A stretch of DNA of 14,089 nucleotides from JBBIRT01 sp037441725 (lineage in GTDB: Bacteria > Desulfobacterota > BSN033 > UBA1163), in NCBI GenBank assembly GCA_037441725.1, contig JBBIRT010000085.1:1-14089 (forward strand), in the 5' to 3' direction. Below, piece by piece: positions 6,117 to 13,462 of the stretch; positions within the stretch are counted from its first letter, which is position 1; each line of letters begins with the position of its first letter. The position numbers and the translations under genes are program-made. Below the pieces are notes generated by a model. The model worked only from the letters and a program-made list of their open reading frames with translations. It made no database searches and had not been told where the DNA came from.

Positions 6117-7259
6117 ATGGGAAATAGGATTGTCTCGGAGCAAAGTAAGAGAAGACTGGGAAGGAATAAAATATGTTCGAATTGTGGAAGTGAGGTTGAA
6201 TTTTTATCAAAGATCCTTCCAATTTGTATGGATTGCCTTCGATCAGGAAAAGAGACGATTAAACCTTTTGTGGAGCAGGCTCATCATCTTTCAAGGGAAC
6301 CATTTCGATTAAGAGATTTCCCGCCGAGAGATTCCTCAGGGACGCCTTGCCCAATTTGCATCAATGCCTGTCAAATTCCAGAAGGAGATTGGGGTTATTG
6401 CGGGTTGAGAACCCGAAGGGAAGGGAGAATGGAAGGAGTTTCAGCAGAAAGGGGGAATGTGAGTTGGTATTATGATGGGCTTCCTACTAATTGTGTAGCA
6501 GACTGGGTTTGCCCTGGGGGGACAGGTGCAGGGTATCCCCGATTTGCCTATGCCTCGTCCCCAGAATATGGGTTTAAGAACCTCGCTGTTTTTTATCATG
6601 GATGTTCTTTTAACTGCCTTTTCTGTCAGAATTGGACCCACCGAGAAAGGGTGTGGGATAAGAAAAGGGTCTCCCCGGATGAACTGGCCCAGGCAGTGGA
6701 TGATCAGACCAGTTGTGTCTGCTATTTCGGAGGGGATCCAACCCCACAGCTTCCCCATTCTATCGAGGTATCAAAAAAGGCCCTCGAGAAGGCAAAAGGA
6801 AGAATCCTCCGGATCTGTTGGGAGACGAATGGATCTATGAATCCTGACCTTTTAGAAAAAATGATTGAGCTTGCGATGATTTCGGGAGGCTGCATCAAAT
6901 TTGACATTAAGGCCTGGGACCCCTTCCTTCATCAGGCCCTCTGTGGAGTTTCAAATGATAGGACTAAGAAGAATTTTGAGCGAGTTTCTCAGTGGTTTGG
7001 AAAAAGGCCTGAGGTCCCCCTTTTAGTCGCCAGCACCTTACTCATTCCAGGTTATATTGATGAACGAGAGATAGAAAATATCTCAAATTGGATTGCCTCA
7101 CTCAACCCTGATATTCCTTATGCCCTCTTAGCCTTTTATCCTCAATTCTTTTTTAAAGATCTTCCCACGACCTCAAGAGCATTCGCTTTTAGGTGTAAAG
7201 AGATTGCAGAAGACGCAGGGCTACGGAGAGTGAGGATAGGGAATATGCATCTGCTTTGA
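6117..7259 (+). CDS. Radical SAM protein, PflA/AmmeMemoRadiSam-related
   Basis: A 380-residue radical S-adenosylmethionine enzyme. The 4Fe-4S/SAM motif CxxxCxxC is CSFNCLFC (Cys163, Cys167, Cys170). Upstream are two further Cys clusters: an N-terminal zinc-finger-like pair set (Cys20, Cys23, Cys37, Cys40) and CPICINACQIPEGDWGYCGLR (Cys78, Cys81, Cys85, Cys95), the latter typical of proteins related to pyruvate formate-lyase activating enzymes and the AmmeMemoRadiSam system. FGGDP (near 204-208) is the GGE-like SAM-binding element, and CWETNG and KFDIKAW follow in the barrel. The substrate is unknown. ATG 6117 has AAGGGA 13 nt upstream, longer than usual. A 70-nt gap separates it from the previous gene, and RadC starts 31 nt downstream. 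No AmmA or Memo partner is in the window. Confidence 0.87.
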   Translation: MGNRIVSEQSKRRLGRNKICSNCGSEVEFLSKILPICMDCLRSGKETIKPFVEQAHHLSREPFRLRDFPPRDSSGTPCPICINACQIPEGDWGYCGLRTRREGRMEGVSAERGNVSWYYDGLPTNCVADWVCPGGTGAGYPRFAYASSPEYGFKNLAVFYHGCSFNCLFCQNWTHRERVWDKKRVSPDELAQAVDDQTSCVCYFGGDPTPQLPHSIEVSKKALEKAKGRILRICWETNGSMNPDLLEKMIELAMISGGCIKFDIKAWDPFLHQALCGVSNDRTKKNFERVSQWFGKRPEVPLLVASTLLIPGYIDEREIENISNWIASLNPDIPYALLAFYPQFFFKDLPTTSRAFAFRCKEIAEDAGLRRVRIGNMHLL

Positions 7260-7290
7260 TGGACCAAATCAAAAAGTAGGATCTGGAAGG

Positions 7291-8220
7291 ATGAACCCCC
7301 TTGATTCATCTTATCAGAAGGCATTTGAATTTTTAGTGACCCATTCTATCTATCCCATGATGAGTAAAAAAGGGACACTCTACTTTAAGGGGCTGAAGAA
7401 GATAGGTCGATCTGACTTAGAAAAGAAAAATGAGCTCATAAGGCAGTTGGAGATCAAGACATCTGAAGATTGTGCGAGGGTGAGGAGAGAGGTTCAGGCG
7501 GTGGTTTCTCTTCGGAGGAGCCATCGACCCATTCGGGAATGGATCAAGGAGGAGAGGCCAAGGGAGATGTTGATGAGATTTGGAGCAGAAGCATTACCTT
7601 TATCTAAACTCCTGGCCATCATCCTCAGGACTGGAAAAGAAGGAATCGATGCAGAACAACTCTCAAAGAGATTATTAAATCACTTCAGGACGCTGAGAGC
7701 AATGGATTCTGCTCCCATCTCTGAAATTTGTAAGATGGAGGGGATCGGTTATGCCAAGGCCGTACAGATCAAGGCAGCATTAGAATTAGGGAAGAGACTT
7801 TATAAAGAAGAGGCAGAGCAGAAGAAGAGGATTAAAAGGGCTGACGAGGTGATGGGCTATGTTCAGGAATATTATGGCCCCTATCTGAGGGATGCCCAGA
7901 AAGAATATTTTTATGTGATTCTTTTGGATATTAAAAATAAACCTATCCACAATATCGAGTTAAGTAAAGGTAGCTTGAATGCTACCGTGGTCGATCCCCG
8001 AGAAATTATCAAAGAGGCCACTTTAAGGTCTGCTGCCTCTGTCATTTTGGTTCACAACCATCCCTCGGGTGAAACCGAGCCCTCTCCTGAAGATATGGAT
8101 CTCAACCATCGAATCATTCAAGCCTGTCACTTGGTGGGAATAAAGGTGTTAGATCATATCATCATTGGAAAAAATAGAGAGGATTATTTTAGTTTTGCCA
8201 ATGCAAGATTGATGGGGTGA
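7291..8220 (+). CDS. radC: RadC-family JAMM protein with N-terminal extension
   Basis: A 309-residue RadC-family protein, a Mov34/JAMM-fold predicted metalloprotein historically linked to DNA repair, though that role is disputed. The typical RadC start, IREWIKEERPREMLMRFGAEAL, appears only at residue 81. It is followed by a helix-hairpin-helix (MEGIGYAKAVQIKAALELG, 149-167) and the catalytic-type metal motif HNHPSGETEPSPED (His255, His257, Ser265, Asp268), which is intact. The first 80 residues (basic, helical, with YPMMSKKGTLYFKGLKK) are extra to the common family length of about 225 and are not recognised. ATG 7291 has TAGGA nine bases upstream. DUF763, EndoQ and DUF72 genes follow closely, which supports a nucleic-acid role. 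Confidence 0.9.
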   Translation: MNPLDSSYQKAFEFLVTHSIYPMMSKKGTLYFKGLKKIGRSDLEKKNELIRQLEIKTSEDCARVRREVQAVVSLRRSHRPIREWIKEERPREMLMRFGAEALPLSKLLAIILRTGKEGIDAEQLSKRLLNHFRTLRAMDSAPISEICKMEGIGYAKAVQIKAALELGKRLYKEEAEQKKRIKRADEVMGYVQEYYGPYLRDAQKEYFYVILLDIKNKPIHNIELSKGSLNATVVDPREIIKEATLRSAASVILVHNHPSGETEPSPEDMDLNHRIIQACHLVGIKVLDHIIIGKNREDYFSFANARLMG

Positions 8221-8233
8221 GGAGTAGATCACG

Positions 8234-9310
8234 ATGAAGACTGGGGTGGCTCATCTTCCCCTTCATCATGGGAAGGCTCCTTCTTGGCTCTTTCAGAGGA
8301 TGAAGGGTCTAGCCAGGGAGATTACGCTCTTTGTCATCGATGCCTATGGTGCGGAGGAGATGCTTCTTCGACTCTCTGATCCCTTTTGGTTTCAAGCCTT
8401 GGGTTGCGCCTTAGGATTTGACTGGCACTCCAGTGGTGTGACCACAACCGTATGCGGTGCCCTTAAAGAAGGGCTTCCGGGGATGGAAGGGGAGATCGGA
8501 TTCTTTGTGGCAGGGGGCAAAGGGAGGGCCTCCAGGAAGACTCCTCAAGAGATCGAGGAGATTTGTAATCAATATTCCATAAATGGGACTCCCCTCATCT
8601 ATGCCAGCCGTCTGTCTGCAAAGGTGGATAGTGCTGCGGTTCAGGATGGATATCAGATTTACCATCATTGCTTCTTCTTTCTCCCTTCTGGACCGTGGGC
8701 AGTAATCCAACAGGGGATGAATGGGGAGACTCGATATGCCCGAAGATATCACTGGTTGAGTCATGGAGTGAAAGATTTTGTCTGTGAGCCCCATTGGGCT
8801 GTCTGCTGTGACAAAACAGGAGAGGGGCTTAATTTGGTGGCAAAGGAGAGTGATCCCCTTCGGCAATGCATCACTGAGCTTTCCCATCAAGTTCCTGAAT
8901 TCCTGGTTGCCGAAGGAAGAAAGGTCAATGAACTTTACCTCCAACGAGAGCATCCGGTTCCTATGGAAAGGATTCGTTTGGAAAGGATGGAAAAGATTTT
9001 CAAACAAATTTATAAGCAATCACCAAAAAGTTTTGAAGAACTTCTTGGGGTTCAAGGGGTTGGGCCTAAAAGTTTACAGGCCCTAAGCCTGATCTCAGAA
9101 TTGATTTTCGGGGTGAAGCCCAGTTTTAAAGATCCGACTCGATTCAGTTTCGCTCACGGAGGAAAGGATGGTCATCCCTATCCTGTGGACCGAAAGACCT
9201 ATGATCACACCATTGAGATATTAGGAAGGGCGATTGAGAGGGCAAAGGTGGGTGATCGGGATAAGATCGAGGCCATCAGACGACTAAAAGGATTTTTAAA
9301 TCGATTGTAA
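8234..9310 (+). CDS. DUF763 family protein
   Basis: A 358-residue protein of the uncharacterised DUF763 family, which I know mainly from archaea and anaerobic or thermophilic bacteria. Family hallmarks are TGVAHLPLHHGKAPSWLF at the N-terminus, DSAAVQDGYQIYHH (132-145), VIQQGMN and RYHW (157-174), and AHGGKDGHPYPVDR (307-320). A helix-hairpin-helix-like segment, LLGVQGVGPKSLQALSLI (270-287), suggests DNA contact and resembles that of DNA glycosylases and repair nucleases, but no function has been shown to my knowledge. Many conserved His, Asp and Cys residues leave room for a metal site. ATG 8234 has GGAG nine bases upstream. It lies 13 nt after radC and directly before EndoQ, so a DNA-repair-linked job is a reasonable inference. 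Confidence 0.9.
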   Translation: MKTGVAHLPLHHGKAPSWLFQRMKGLAREITLFVIDAYGAEEMLLRLSDPFWFQALGCALGFDWHSSGVTTTVCGALKEGLPGMEGEIGFFVAGGKGRASRKTPQEIEEICNQYSINGTPLIYASRLSAKVDSAAVQDGYQIYHHCFFFLPSGPWAVIQQGMNGETRYARRYHWLSHGVKDFVCEPHWAVCCDKTGEGLNLVAKESDPLRQCITELSHQVPEFLVAEGRKVNELYLQREHPVPMERIRLERMEKIFKQIYKQSPKSFEELLGVQGVGPKSLQALSLISELIFGVKPSFKDPTRFSFAHGGKDGHPYPVDRKTYDHTIEILGRAIERAKVGDRDKIEAIRRLKGFLNRL

Positions 9311-9364
9311 GGGATGAGGAGCATGAAGTCCTTTACCCTATGCCCTCTATCCGGAGTGGAGGAG

Positions 9365-10615
9365 ATGCGATTCGTTGCTGATTTCCATTTGCATTCTAAA
9401 TTCAGTCGGGCAACCAGTAGGGACATGGAAGTTGAAACCCTTGCCTTATGGGCGAAAAAGAAAGGCATTACCCTTCTTGGGACTGGAGATTTTACCCATC
9501 CCACCTATTTTGCAGAGTTGAGATCGAAGTTAGAACCGGCTGAAGATGGTCTCTTTAAATTAAGAAAGGGGATTCAGGAGATCCGATATCTGCTAACCAC
9601 GGAGGTGAGCAACATTTATACCCAGAATGGGAAGGTGAGGAGGATCCATCATCTCCTCTTTGCTCCCAGTTTTGAAGTGGTGGAGGCCATTTCTTCTCAG
9701 TTAGGAAAACATGGGAAACTTTCTTCCGATGGTAGACCGATCTTCAGTTTTGATTCAAAAGAGTTGATGAGAATGGTCCTGGATATTTCACCGGATTGTC
9801 TAATCATCCCTGCCCATGCCTGGACTCCCTGGTTTTCAATCTTTGGAGCCAATTCTGGATTTGACTCCATCGAGGAATGTTTCGGGGAATGGTCTCGATA
9901 TGTCTACGCCATTGAAACGGGTCTCTCTTCCGATCCTGAGATGAATTGGAGATGGTCTGCACTTGATTCCATTACCCTCCTATCCAATTCGGATGCCCAC
10001 TCTCCCAATCGCTTGGGGAGAGAGGCCAATGTCTTTGATTGCCCATTGGATTATCGAGAGATTACGGATACGATTCGTAAAAAAGACCGAAGGCGGCTGC
10101 TCTTTACCATTGAATTCTTTCCAGAGGAAGGGAAGTATCATTTTGATGGTCATCGGTCCTGTGGCGTCATTTTCTCCCCCGCTCAAACAAAGAAGAATCA
10201 ATATCTCTGTCCCAACTGTCATAAGAAATTAACCATCGGAGTCATGCATCGGGTTGAGAAGCTGGCAGACCGCCCAGAGGGGTTCATCCCTAAGAGTGCT
10301 ATCCCCTCCATTCATCTTATTCCATTGGAGGAGATCATCGCTGAGGCATTGGGGGTGAGGGTTGGAACAAAGGCAGTGGACTTGGAGTATGAGCGATTGG
10401 TGGAAAAAGGAGGTTCAGAGTTCAGGATTCTCCTCGAGGCGACGCCTGAGGAATTGTCCTCCTTCGTCCCCCCTTCTATTTTGGACGGGATCATTCGAGT
10501 GAGACAGGGTAAAGTCAAAATTGTTCCTGGCCATGATGGGGTCTACGGAAAAATTTCAAATTTTCATGAAAAAAAGGAGGGAGACGAGGAGAAGGAGCAG
10601 CTAAGGCTTTTCTGA
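9365..10615 (+). CDS. Endonuclease Q (EndoQ) family protein, PHP domain
   Basis: About 416 residues. EndoQ nicks DNA 5' of deaminated bases (uracil, hypoxanthine, xanthine) and abasic sites. The PHP metal-binding domain shows DFHLHS (Asp6, His8, His10), TGDFTHP (40-46), TTEVSNIY with Glu80, RIHHLLFAP (93-101), PAHAWTPW (149-156) and SNSDAHSPN (207-215). A zinc-finger region follows (Cys266 and CPNC 282-285) with LTIGVMHRVEKLADRPEG, typical of EndoQ, then a helical C-terminal domain. The last five residues are QLRLF, a beta-clamp-binding-type motif after a charged linker. Start: ATG 9365 gives the usual family start MRFVADFHLHS with GGAG and GGAGGAG sites. In-frame ATGs at 9314 and 9323 would add 17 or 14 unconserved residues. 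The stop overlaps the DUF72 start by one base. Confidence 0.9.
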   Translation: MRFVADFHLHSKFSRATSRDMEVETLALWAKKKGITLLGTGDFTHPTYFAELRSKLEPAEDGLFKLRKGIQEIRYLLTTEVSNIYTQNGKVRRIHHLLFAPSFEVVEAISSQLGKHGKLSSDGRPIFSFDSKELMRMVLDISPDCLIIPAHAWTPWFSIFGANSGFDSIEECFGEWSRYVYAIETGLSSDPEMNWRWSALDSITLLSNSDAHSPNRLGREANVFDCPLDYREITDTIRKKDRRRLLFTIEFFPEEGKYHFDGHRSCGVIFSPAQTKKNQYLCPNCHKKLTIGVMHRVEKLADRPEGFIPKSAIPSIHLIPLEEIIAEALGVRVGTKAVDLEYERLVEKGGSEFRILLEATPEELSSFVPPSILDGIIRVRQGKVKIVPGHDGVYGKISNFHEKKEGDEEKEQLRLF

Positions 10616-11337
10616 TGATCAAAGCAGGTTGTTGTGGTTTCCCGGTTAAGAGAGAGATTTACTACAACCATTTCTCTGTTGTTGAAATACAGCAAACTTT
10701 TTATCAGCTTCCTCAGGCTCAAACAGGAAGGCGCTGGAGGGAAGAAGCCCCTTCTGATTTTGAATTTACCATGAAGGCCTGGCAGTTAATCACTCATGAA
10801 CCTTCCAGTCCGACCTACCGACGACTGAGCATCGGTATCCCGGAGGCCCAAAAGAGACATTATGGCTTTTTTAAGAACACCGAAGAGGTGGATCTTGCCT
10901 GGACGAAAACGGTTGAGTTTGCCCTTGCCTTGGGAGTAAAAAAAATCATATTTCAATCTCCAAAGAGTTTTGATCCTAAAGGAGATCATATTCGAAATTT
11001 GAAAATATTTTTTCAACGAATTGAAAGACACTTTTTCACCTTGATCTGGGAACCTCGGGGACCATGGCCAGAGAAAGAGGTCTTGGGGTTGTGTGAGGAA
11101 TTAGCCATCATTCCCTGTCTGGATCCTTTTAAGGGAAGCCTATTTAAAGGGGACCTGCTCTATCTCCGACTCCATGGACGAACAGGATATCATTCCCGTT
11201 ACACGGATGAAGAACTCTGGGCCCTCTGGAAAAGGGTAAAGTCCTATCCGGAGGTCTACTTGATGTTTAACAATGTCCATATGATGGAGGATGCCATCCG
11301 GATCCAGGAGTTCCAAAAAAGGAGGGAGGAGTCTTGA
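10615..11337 (+). CDS. DUF72 family TIM-barrel protein
   Basis: A 240-residue protein of the DUF72 (YecE-type) family, a TIM-barrel of unknown function whose fold resembles that of endonuclease IV-like enzymes. Visible elements are the N-terminal strand IKAGCCGFP (2-10), VVEIQQTFYQLP (21-32), DFEFTMKAWQLITH (48-61), VKKIIFQSP, LIWEPRGPWP with the acidic-Arg pair, LYLRLHGRTGYHSRYTDEEL, and VYLMFNNVHMMEDA at the end. It is slightly shorter than many family members. It starts within the EndoQ stop codon (ATGA, one-base overlap), so the two are almost certainly co-translated. The -35 box of the next promoter overlaps its stop codon. A nuclease role is suggested by fold and neighbours but is not shown. 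Confidence 0.87.
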   Translation: MIKAGCCGFPVKREIYYNHFSVVEIQQTFYQLPQAQTGRRWREEAPSDFEFTMKAWQLITHEPSSPTYRRLSIGIPEAQKRHYGFFKNTEEVDLAWTKTVEFALALGVKKIIFQSPKSFDPKGDHIRNLKIFFQRIERHFFTLIWEPRGPWPEKEVLGLCEELAIIPCLDPFKGSLFKGDLLYLRLHGRTGYHSRYTDEELWALWKRVKSYPEVYLMFNNVHMMEDAIRIQEFQKRREES

Positions 11338-11362
11338 CAATCTTTTTTATTTCATTTAAAAT
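11334..11362 (+). promoter_or_regulatory. Strong sigma-70-type promoter for tetR-efflux operon
   Basis: TTGACA (11334-11339, exact -35 consensus) and TAAAAT (11357-11362, five of six -10 consensus) are separated by the ideal 17 nt. The -35 box overlaps the stop codon of the DUF72 gene. Transcription should start near 11369, inside the palindrome that follows, leaving about 50 nt of leader before the regulator gene. This is the best promoter match in the window. Confidence 0.75.
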
Positions 11363-11395
11363 GAATCGTGATTCATAAAATGAATTATGATTTCT
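11351..11395 (+). promoter_or_regulatory. Phased palindromic operator array (probable TetR autoregulation site)
   Basis: ATGAATC-GT-GATTCAT (11361-11376) is an inverted repeat with perfect 7-bp arms. It overlaps a second one, TTCATT-TAA-AATGAA (11351-11365), and is followed by a degenerate copy, ATGAATTATGATTTCT (11380-11395), matching the first at 12 of 16 positions. Half-sites (TTCAT, ATGAAT, ATTCAT, ATGAAT) recur about every 10 bp, so they face the same side of the helix. They cover the -10 box and the expected transcription start, where a bound repressor would block the promoter. The regulator encoded immediately downstream is the likely ligand. Confidence 0.65.
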
Positions 11396-11421
11396 GAATT
11401 TCGAATCAGGGTGGAAGGGAG

Positions 11422-12054
11422 ATGAAGATCAGGACCTCTGAGCGAAGAGCGAGGGAATACTTAGCCCACCGGAAAGAAATTCTGATTGCCGCAGAGAAGG
11501 TCTTTGCCGCCAAAGGGTTCTTTACCACGAAGATGATAGATATTGCTCAAGAAGCAGAGTTCGGGACAGGGACACTCTATAAATATTTTAAATCGAAGGA
11601 AGAATTATTTTTTATCCTGTTCAATGAAAAGATGGAAGAGATCAACCGATTGATCAAATATGAATTTTCCCGAATTGCTCCAGCAAAGGAAAAGATTCGA
11701 GGCGCCCTGAAGAATTTGTTTGAATTCATCGAGAAAAACAGAGATTTCTTTAGGATCTTCCTTTCAGAACAGAATCTGACGGAGTGGACGATCAAAGAAG
11801 ATTTCAGGAAAGGGATCCATTTGAAACGGGTGACCTACATCAATCTCCTTGCAAAGGTCATGAAGCAAGGGGTTCAAGAAAAGACATTTAGATCCTTCAA
11901 CCCCAAGGACATGGCTTGTTCGTTGTTGGGGATGGTGAATTCCTTTGTCTTGGAATGGCTTATCAGTAAGAAGGATTATCCGATTGCTTCGAAGCTGGAG
12001 ACCCTTTTAGAAATCTTTTTGGGTGGAGTCCAGAGGAGAGAAAGGAGGAGATAG
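11422..12054 (+). CDS. TetR/AcrR-family transcriptional regulator
   Basis: A 210-residue DNA-binding repressor. The TetR N-terminal domain is clear: RKEILIAAEKVFAAKGFFTTKMIDIAQEAEFGTGTLYKYFKSKEEL in outline, with the helix-turn-helix at about residues 38-57 and the signature GTLYKYFKSKEEL. Residues about 75-200 form the helical ligand-binding and dimer domain, which varies and does not reveal the effector. The start ATG at 11422 follows GGAAGGGAG. The gene is first in an operon with a TolC-type channel (4 nt to its ATG) and an efflux adaptor, the usual setting for a drug- or solvent-responsive efflux repressor. Phased inverted repeats over the promoter indicate autoregulation of the whole operon. 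Confidence 0.92.
   Translation: MKIRTSERRAREYLAHRKEILIAAEKVFAAKGFFTTKMIDIAQEAEFGTGTLYKYFKSKEELFFILFNEKMEEINRLIKYEFSRIAPAKEKIRGALKNLFEFIEKNRDFFRIFLSEQNLTEWTIKEDFRKGIHLKRVTYINLLAKVMKQGVQEKTFRSFNPKDMACSLLGMVNSFVLEWLISKKDYPIASKLETLLEIFLGGVQRRERRR
12043..12050 (+). promoter_or_regulatory. Ribosome binding site that decides the tolC-like start
   Basis: AGGAGGAG lies eight bases before ATG 12059, inside the last codons of the regulator gene. It makes ATG 12059 much more likely than the in-frame GTG at 12023, which would add 12 charged residues ahead of the signal peptide. Confidence 0.7.
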
Positions 12055-12058
12055 GTTG

Positions 12059-13420
12059 ATGATGAAAAGAGGGTTGTTAGGATTGATGATGGGGATATTT
12101 CTATTTTCAGGAGGAATTTGGGCACAGGTACCTCAAAAACCCCTCACCCTTGAGGAAAGCATCAAGATTGCCTTAGAAAAAAATTTGGCCCTCCGTTCGG
12201 CAAGAGAGGGAGTGGTTGGCTCGGAATTTAAACGAAAGCAGGCGGTGACCAATTTTCTTCCCACCTGGACAGGGCAGTATGGATATACCCGTTATGACCA
12301 TCGTTCTCCTGTCACCCTGGAGGTGACAACGGTTACAAGAACCCTTACCATTCCTGGTGTAGGAACCATTGGTATGCCTTCGAGTATTCCCCATTCTACC
12401 CGAGATGTTTATAGCCTGAGCACGACTCTTGCTCAGCCCATTTTTACTGGAGGTCTAAATCTTTCAAATTATCGGTTAGCCAAGATGGGGATAGATCTAT
12501 CAAAGGAAAATGTTGAGACGATTAAGCTGGATTTGGTGCTTCAAGTCCGAGAGGGGTATTTCAATATTTTAAGGGCAGAGAAGTTCTTGCAGGTGGCCCA
12601 GCAACAGGTAAAAAATTTTGAGGCCCAATTGGAGGTGGCCAAGGCCTTTTTCGAGGTTGGGATTGTCCCCAAAAACGATGTGCTTCAAGCGGAGGTTCAA
12701 TTAGCCAATGCCAGACAGGGGTTGGTGAAGGCTGAGAATGGTCTGGCCCTGGCTAAGGCCTCATTCAATCTATTACTTCGAAGGGAGTTGGATAGTCCTT
12801 TAGAGATTGAGGACATCCTGGATGATAAGCCTTTTGAATTAGGGTTTGAGGCTTCTGTGGAAGAGGCCCTTCGAAAGAGACCCGAGATCAAGATGGCCCA
12901 GATCAATATTGAACAGGCCAAAGAGGGAGTGAAGGTGGCTCGGAGCGGTTATTTTCCCACCCTCAGTCTCTTAGGGAACTACAACCGGGCCTCAGAAGAA
13001 TTTTCAACCTATGGAGATCTTCGGAGCGAGCGATGGACGATTCAAGCCCTGGCCACCTTTACACTCTGGAACTGGGGGAATACGGCCTTCAAGGTGGGAG
13101 AGAGTAAAGTAAAAGTGTCACAGGCTGAGAATGCAAAGCTTCAGCTCTTAGAATCGATTGCGTTAGAAGTAAAGAATGATTACCTCAATATGTTAGTGGC
13201 AGAGAAAAATATTGGAGTGGCAGCAAAGGCCGTAGAGCAGGCTGAGGAAAATTTAAGGATGAATGAGGAACGGTATAAATATCAGGTGGCCACCCAAACG
13301 GATGTCCTTAATGCCGTAACCTTGTTGACCCAGGCGAGAACCAACTATTACAGTGCCCTCAGCGATTTCAACATTGCAAAGGCTCAACTGGAGCGCTCCA
13401 TGGGAAGGATGTACCCTTAA
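12059..13420 (+). CDS. TolC-family outer membrane efflux protein
   Basis: About 453 residues. An outer membrane channel that forms the exit duct of a tripartite efflux pump or type I secretion system. A signal peptide (MMKRGLLGLMMGIFLFSGG, likely cleaved near WAQ at 21-23) leads into LTLEESIKIALEKNLALRSA, the classic opening of the OEP repeat. Two OEP repeats follow, about residues 28-215 and 245-450, each with long coiled-coil helices; LRKRPEIKMAQINIEQAKEG begins the second. The C-terminal stretch with TQTDVLNAVTLLTQARTNYY is typical of the family. The length is normal. The start at ATG 12059 (or the next ATG at 12062) follows AGGAGGAG. It is four bases after the tetR stop and 42 bases before the adaptor, so one transcript is expected. 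Confidence 0.92.
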   Translation: MMKRGLLGLMMGIFLFSGGIWAQVPQKPLTLEESIKIALEKNLALRSAREGVVGSEFKRKQAVTNFLPTWTGQYGYTRYDHRSPVTLEVTTVTRTLTIPGVGTIGMPSSIPHSTRDVYSLSTTLAQPIFTGGLNLSNYRLAKMGIDLSKENVETIKLDLVLQVREGYFNILRAEKFLQVAQQQVKNFEAQLEVAKAFFEVGIVPKNDVLQAEVQLANARQGLVKAENGLALAKASFNLLLRRELDSPLEIEDILDDKPFELGFEASVEEALRKRPEIKMAQINIEQAKEGVKVARSGYFPTLSLLGNYNRASEEFSTYGDLRSERWTIQALATFTLWNWGNTAFKVGESKVKVSQAENAKLQLLESIALEVKNDYLNMLVAEKNIGVAAKAVEQAEENLRMNEERYKYQVATQTDVLNAVTLLTQARTNYYSALSDFNIAKAQLERSMGRMYP

Positions 13421-13460
13421 GGGTTAAACCCTTCGTAAAACCTCTATGATGAAAAGGGTT
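13413..13460 (+). repeat. Alternating AAGGGTT/AACCCTT arms between channel and adaptor genes
   Basis: ACCCTT (13413-13418), AAGGGTT (13419-13425), AACCCTT (13427-13433) and AAGGGTT (13454-13460) alternate in orientation, beginning at the last codons of the channel gene. The last arm contains the AAGGG ribosome site of the adaptor gene. Several mutually exclusive pairings are possible in the mRNA: 13419-13433 as a short hairpin, or 13427-13433 with 13454-13460 over a 20-nt loop. No T-run follows, so it is not a standard terminator. Confidence 0.55.
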
Positions 13461-13462
13461 AA

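Noticed and set aside
6526..6840. Alternative + strand frame within the radical SAM gene
   Set aside because: The main frame has the intact CxxxCxxC and SAM-binding elements; this one has none.
8411..9019. Long open frame on the - strand opposite DUF763 (about 202 codons)
   Set aside because: The + strand reading carries the DUF763 hallmarks; the antisense product has no recognisable motif.
9314..9364. Longer N-terminus for EndoQ
   Set aside because: The extra 17 residues are not part of the family's usual start; MRFVADFHLHS at 9365 with its own ribosome site fits better.
12023..12058. GTG start for the TolC-like gene
   Set aside because: It would put charged residues before the signal peptide, while AGGAGGAG is ideally placed for ATG 12059.
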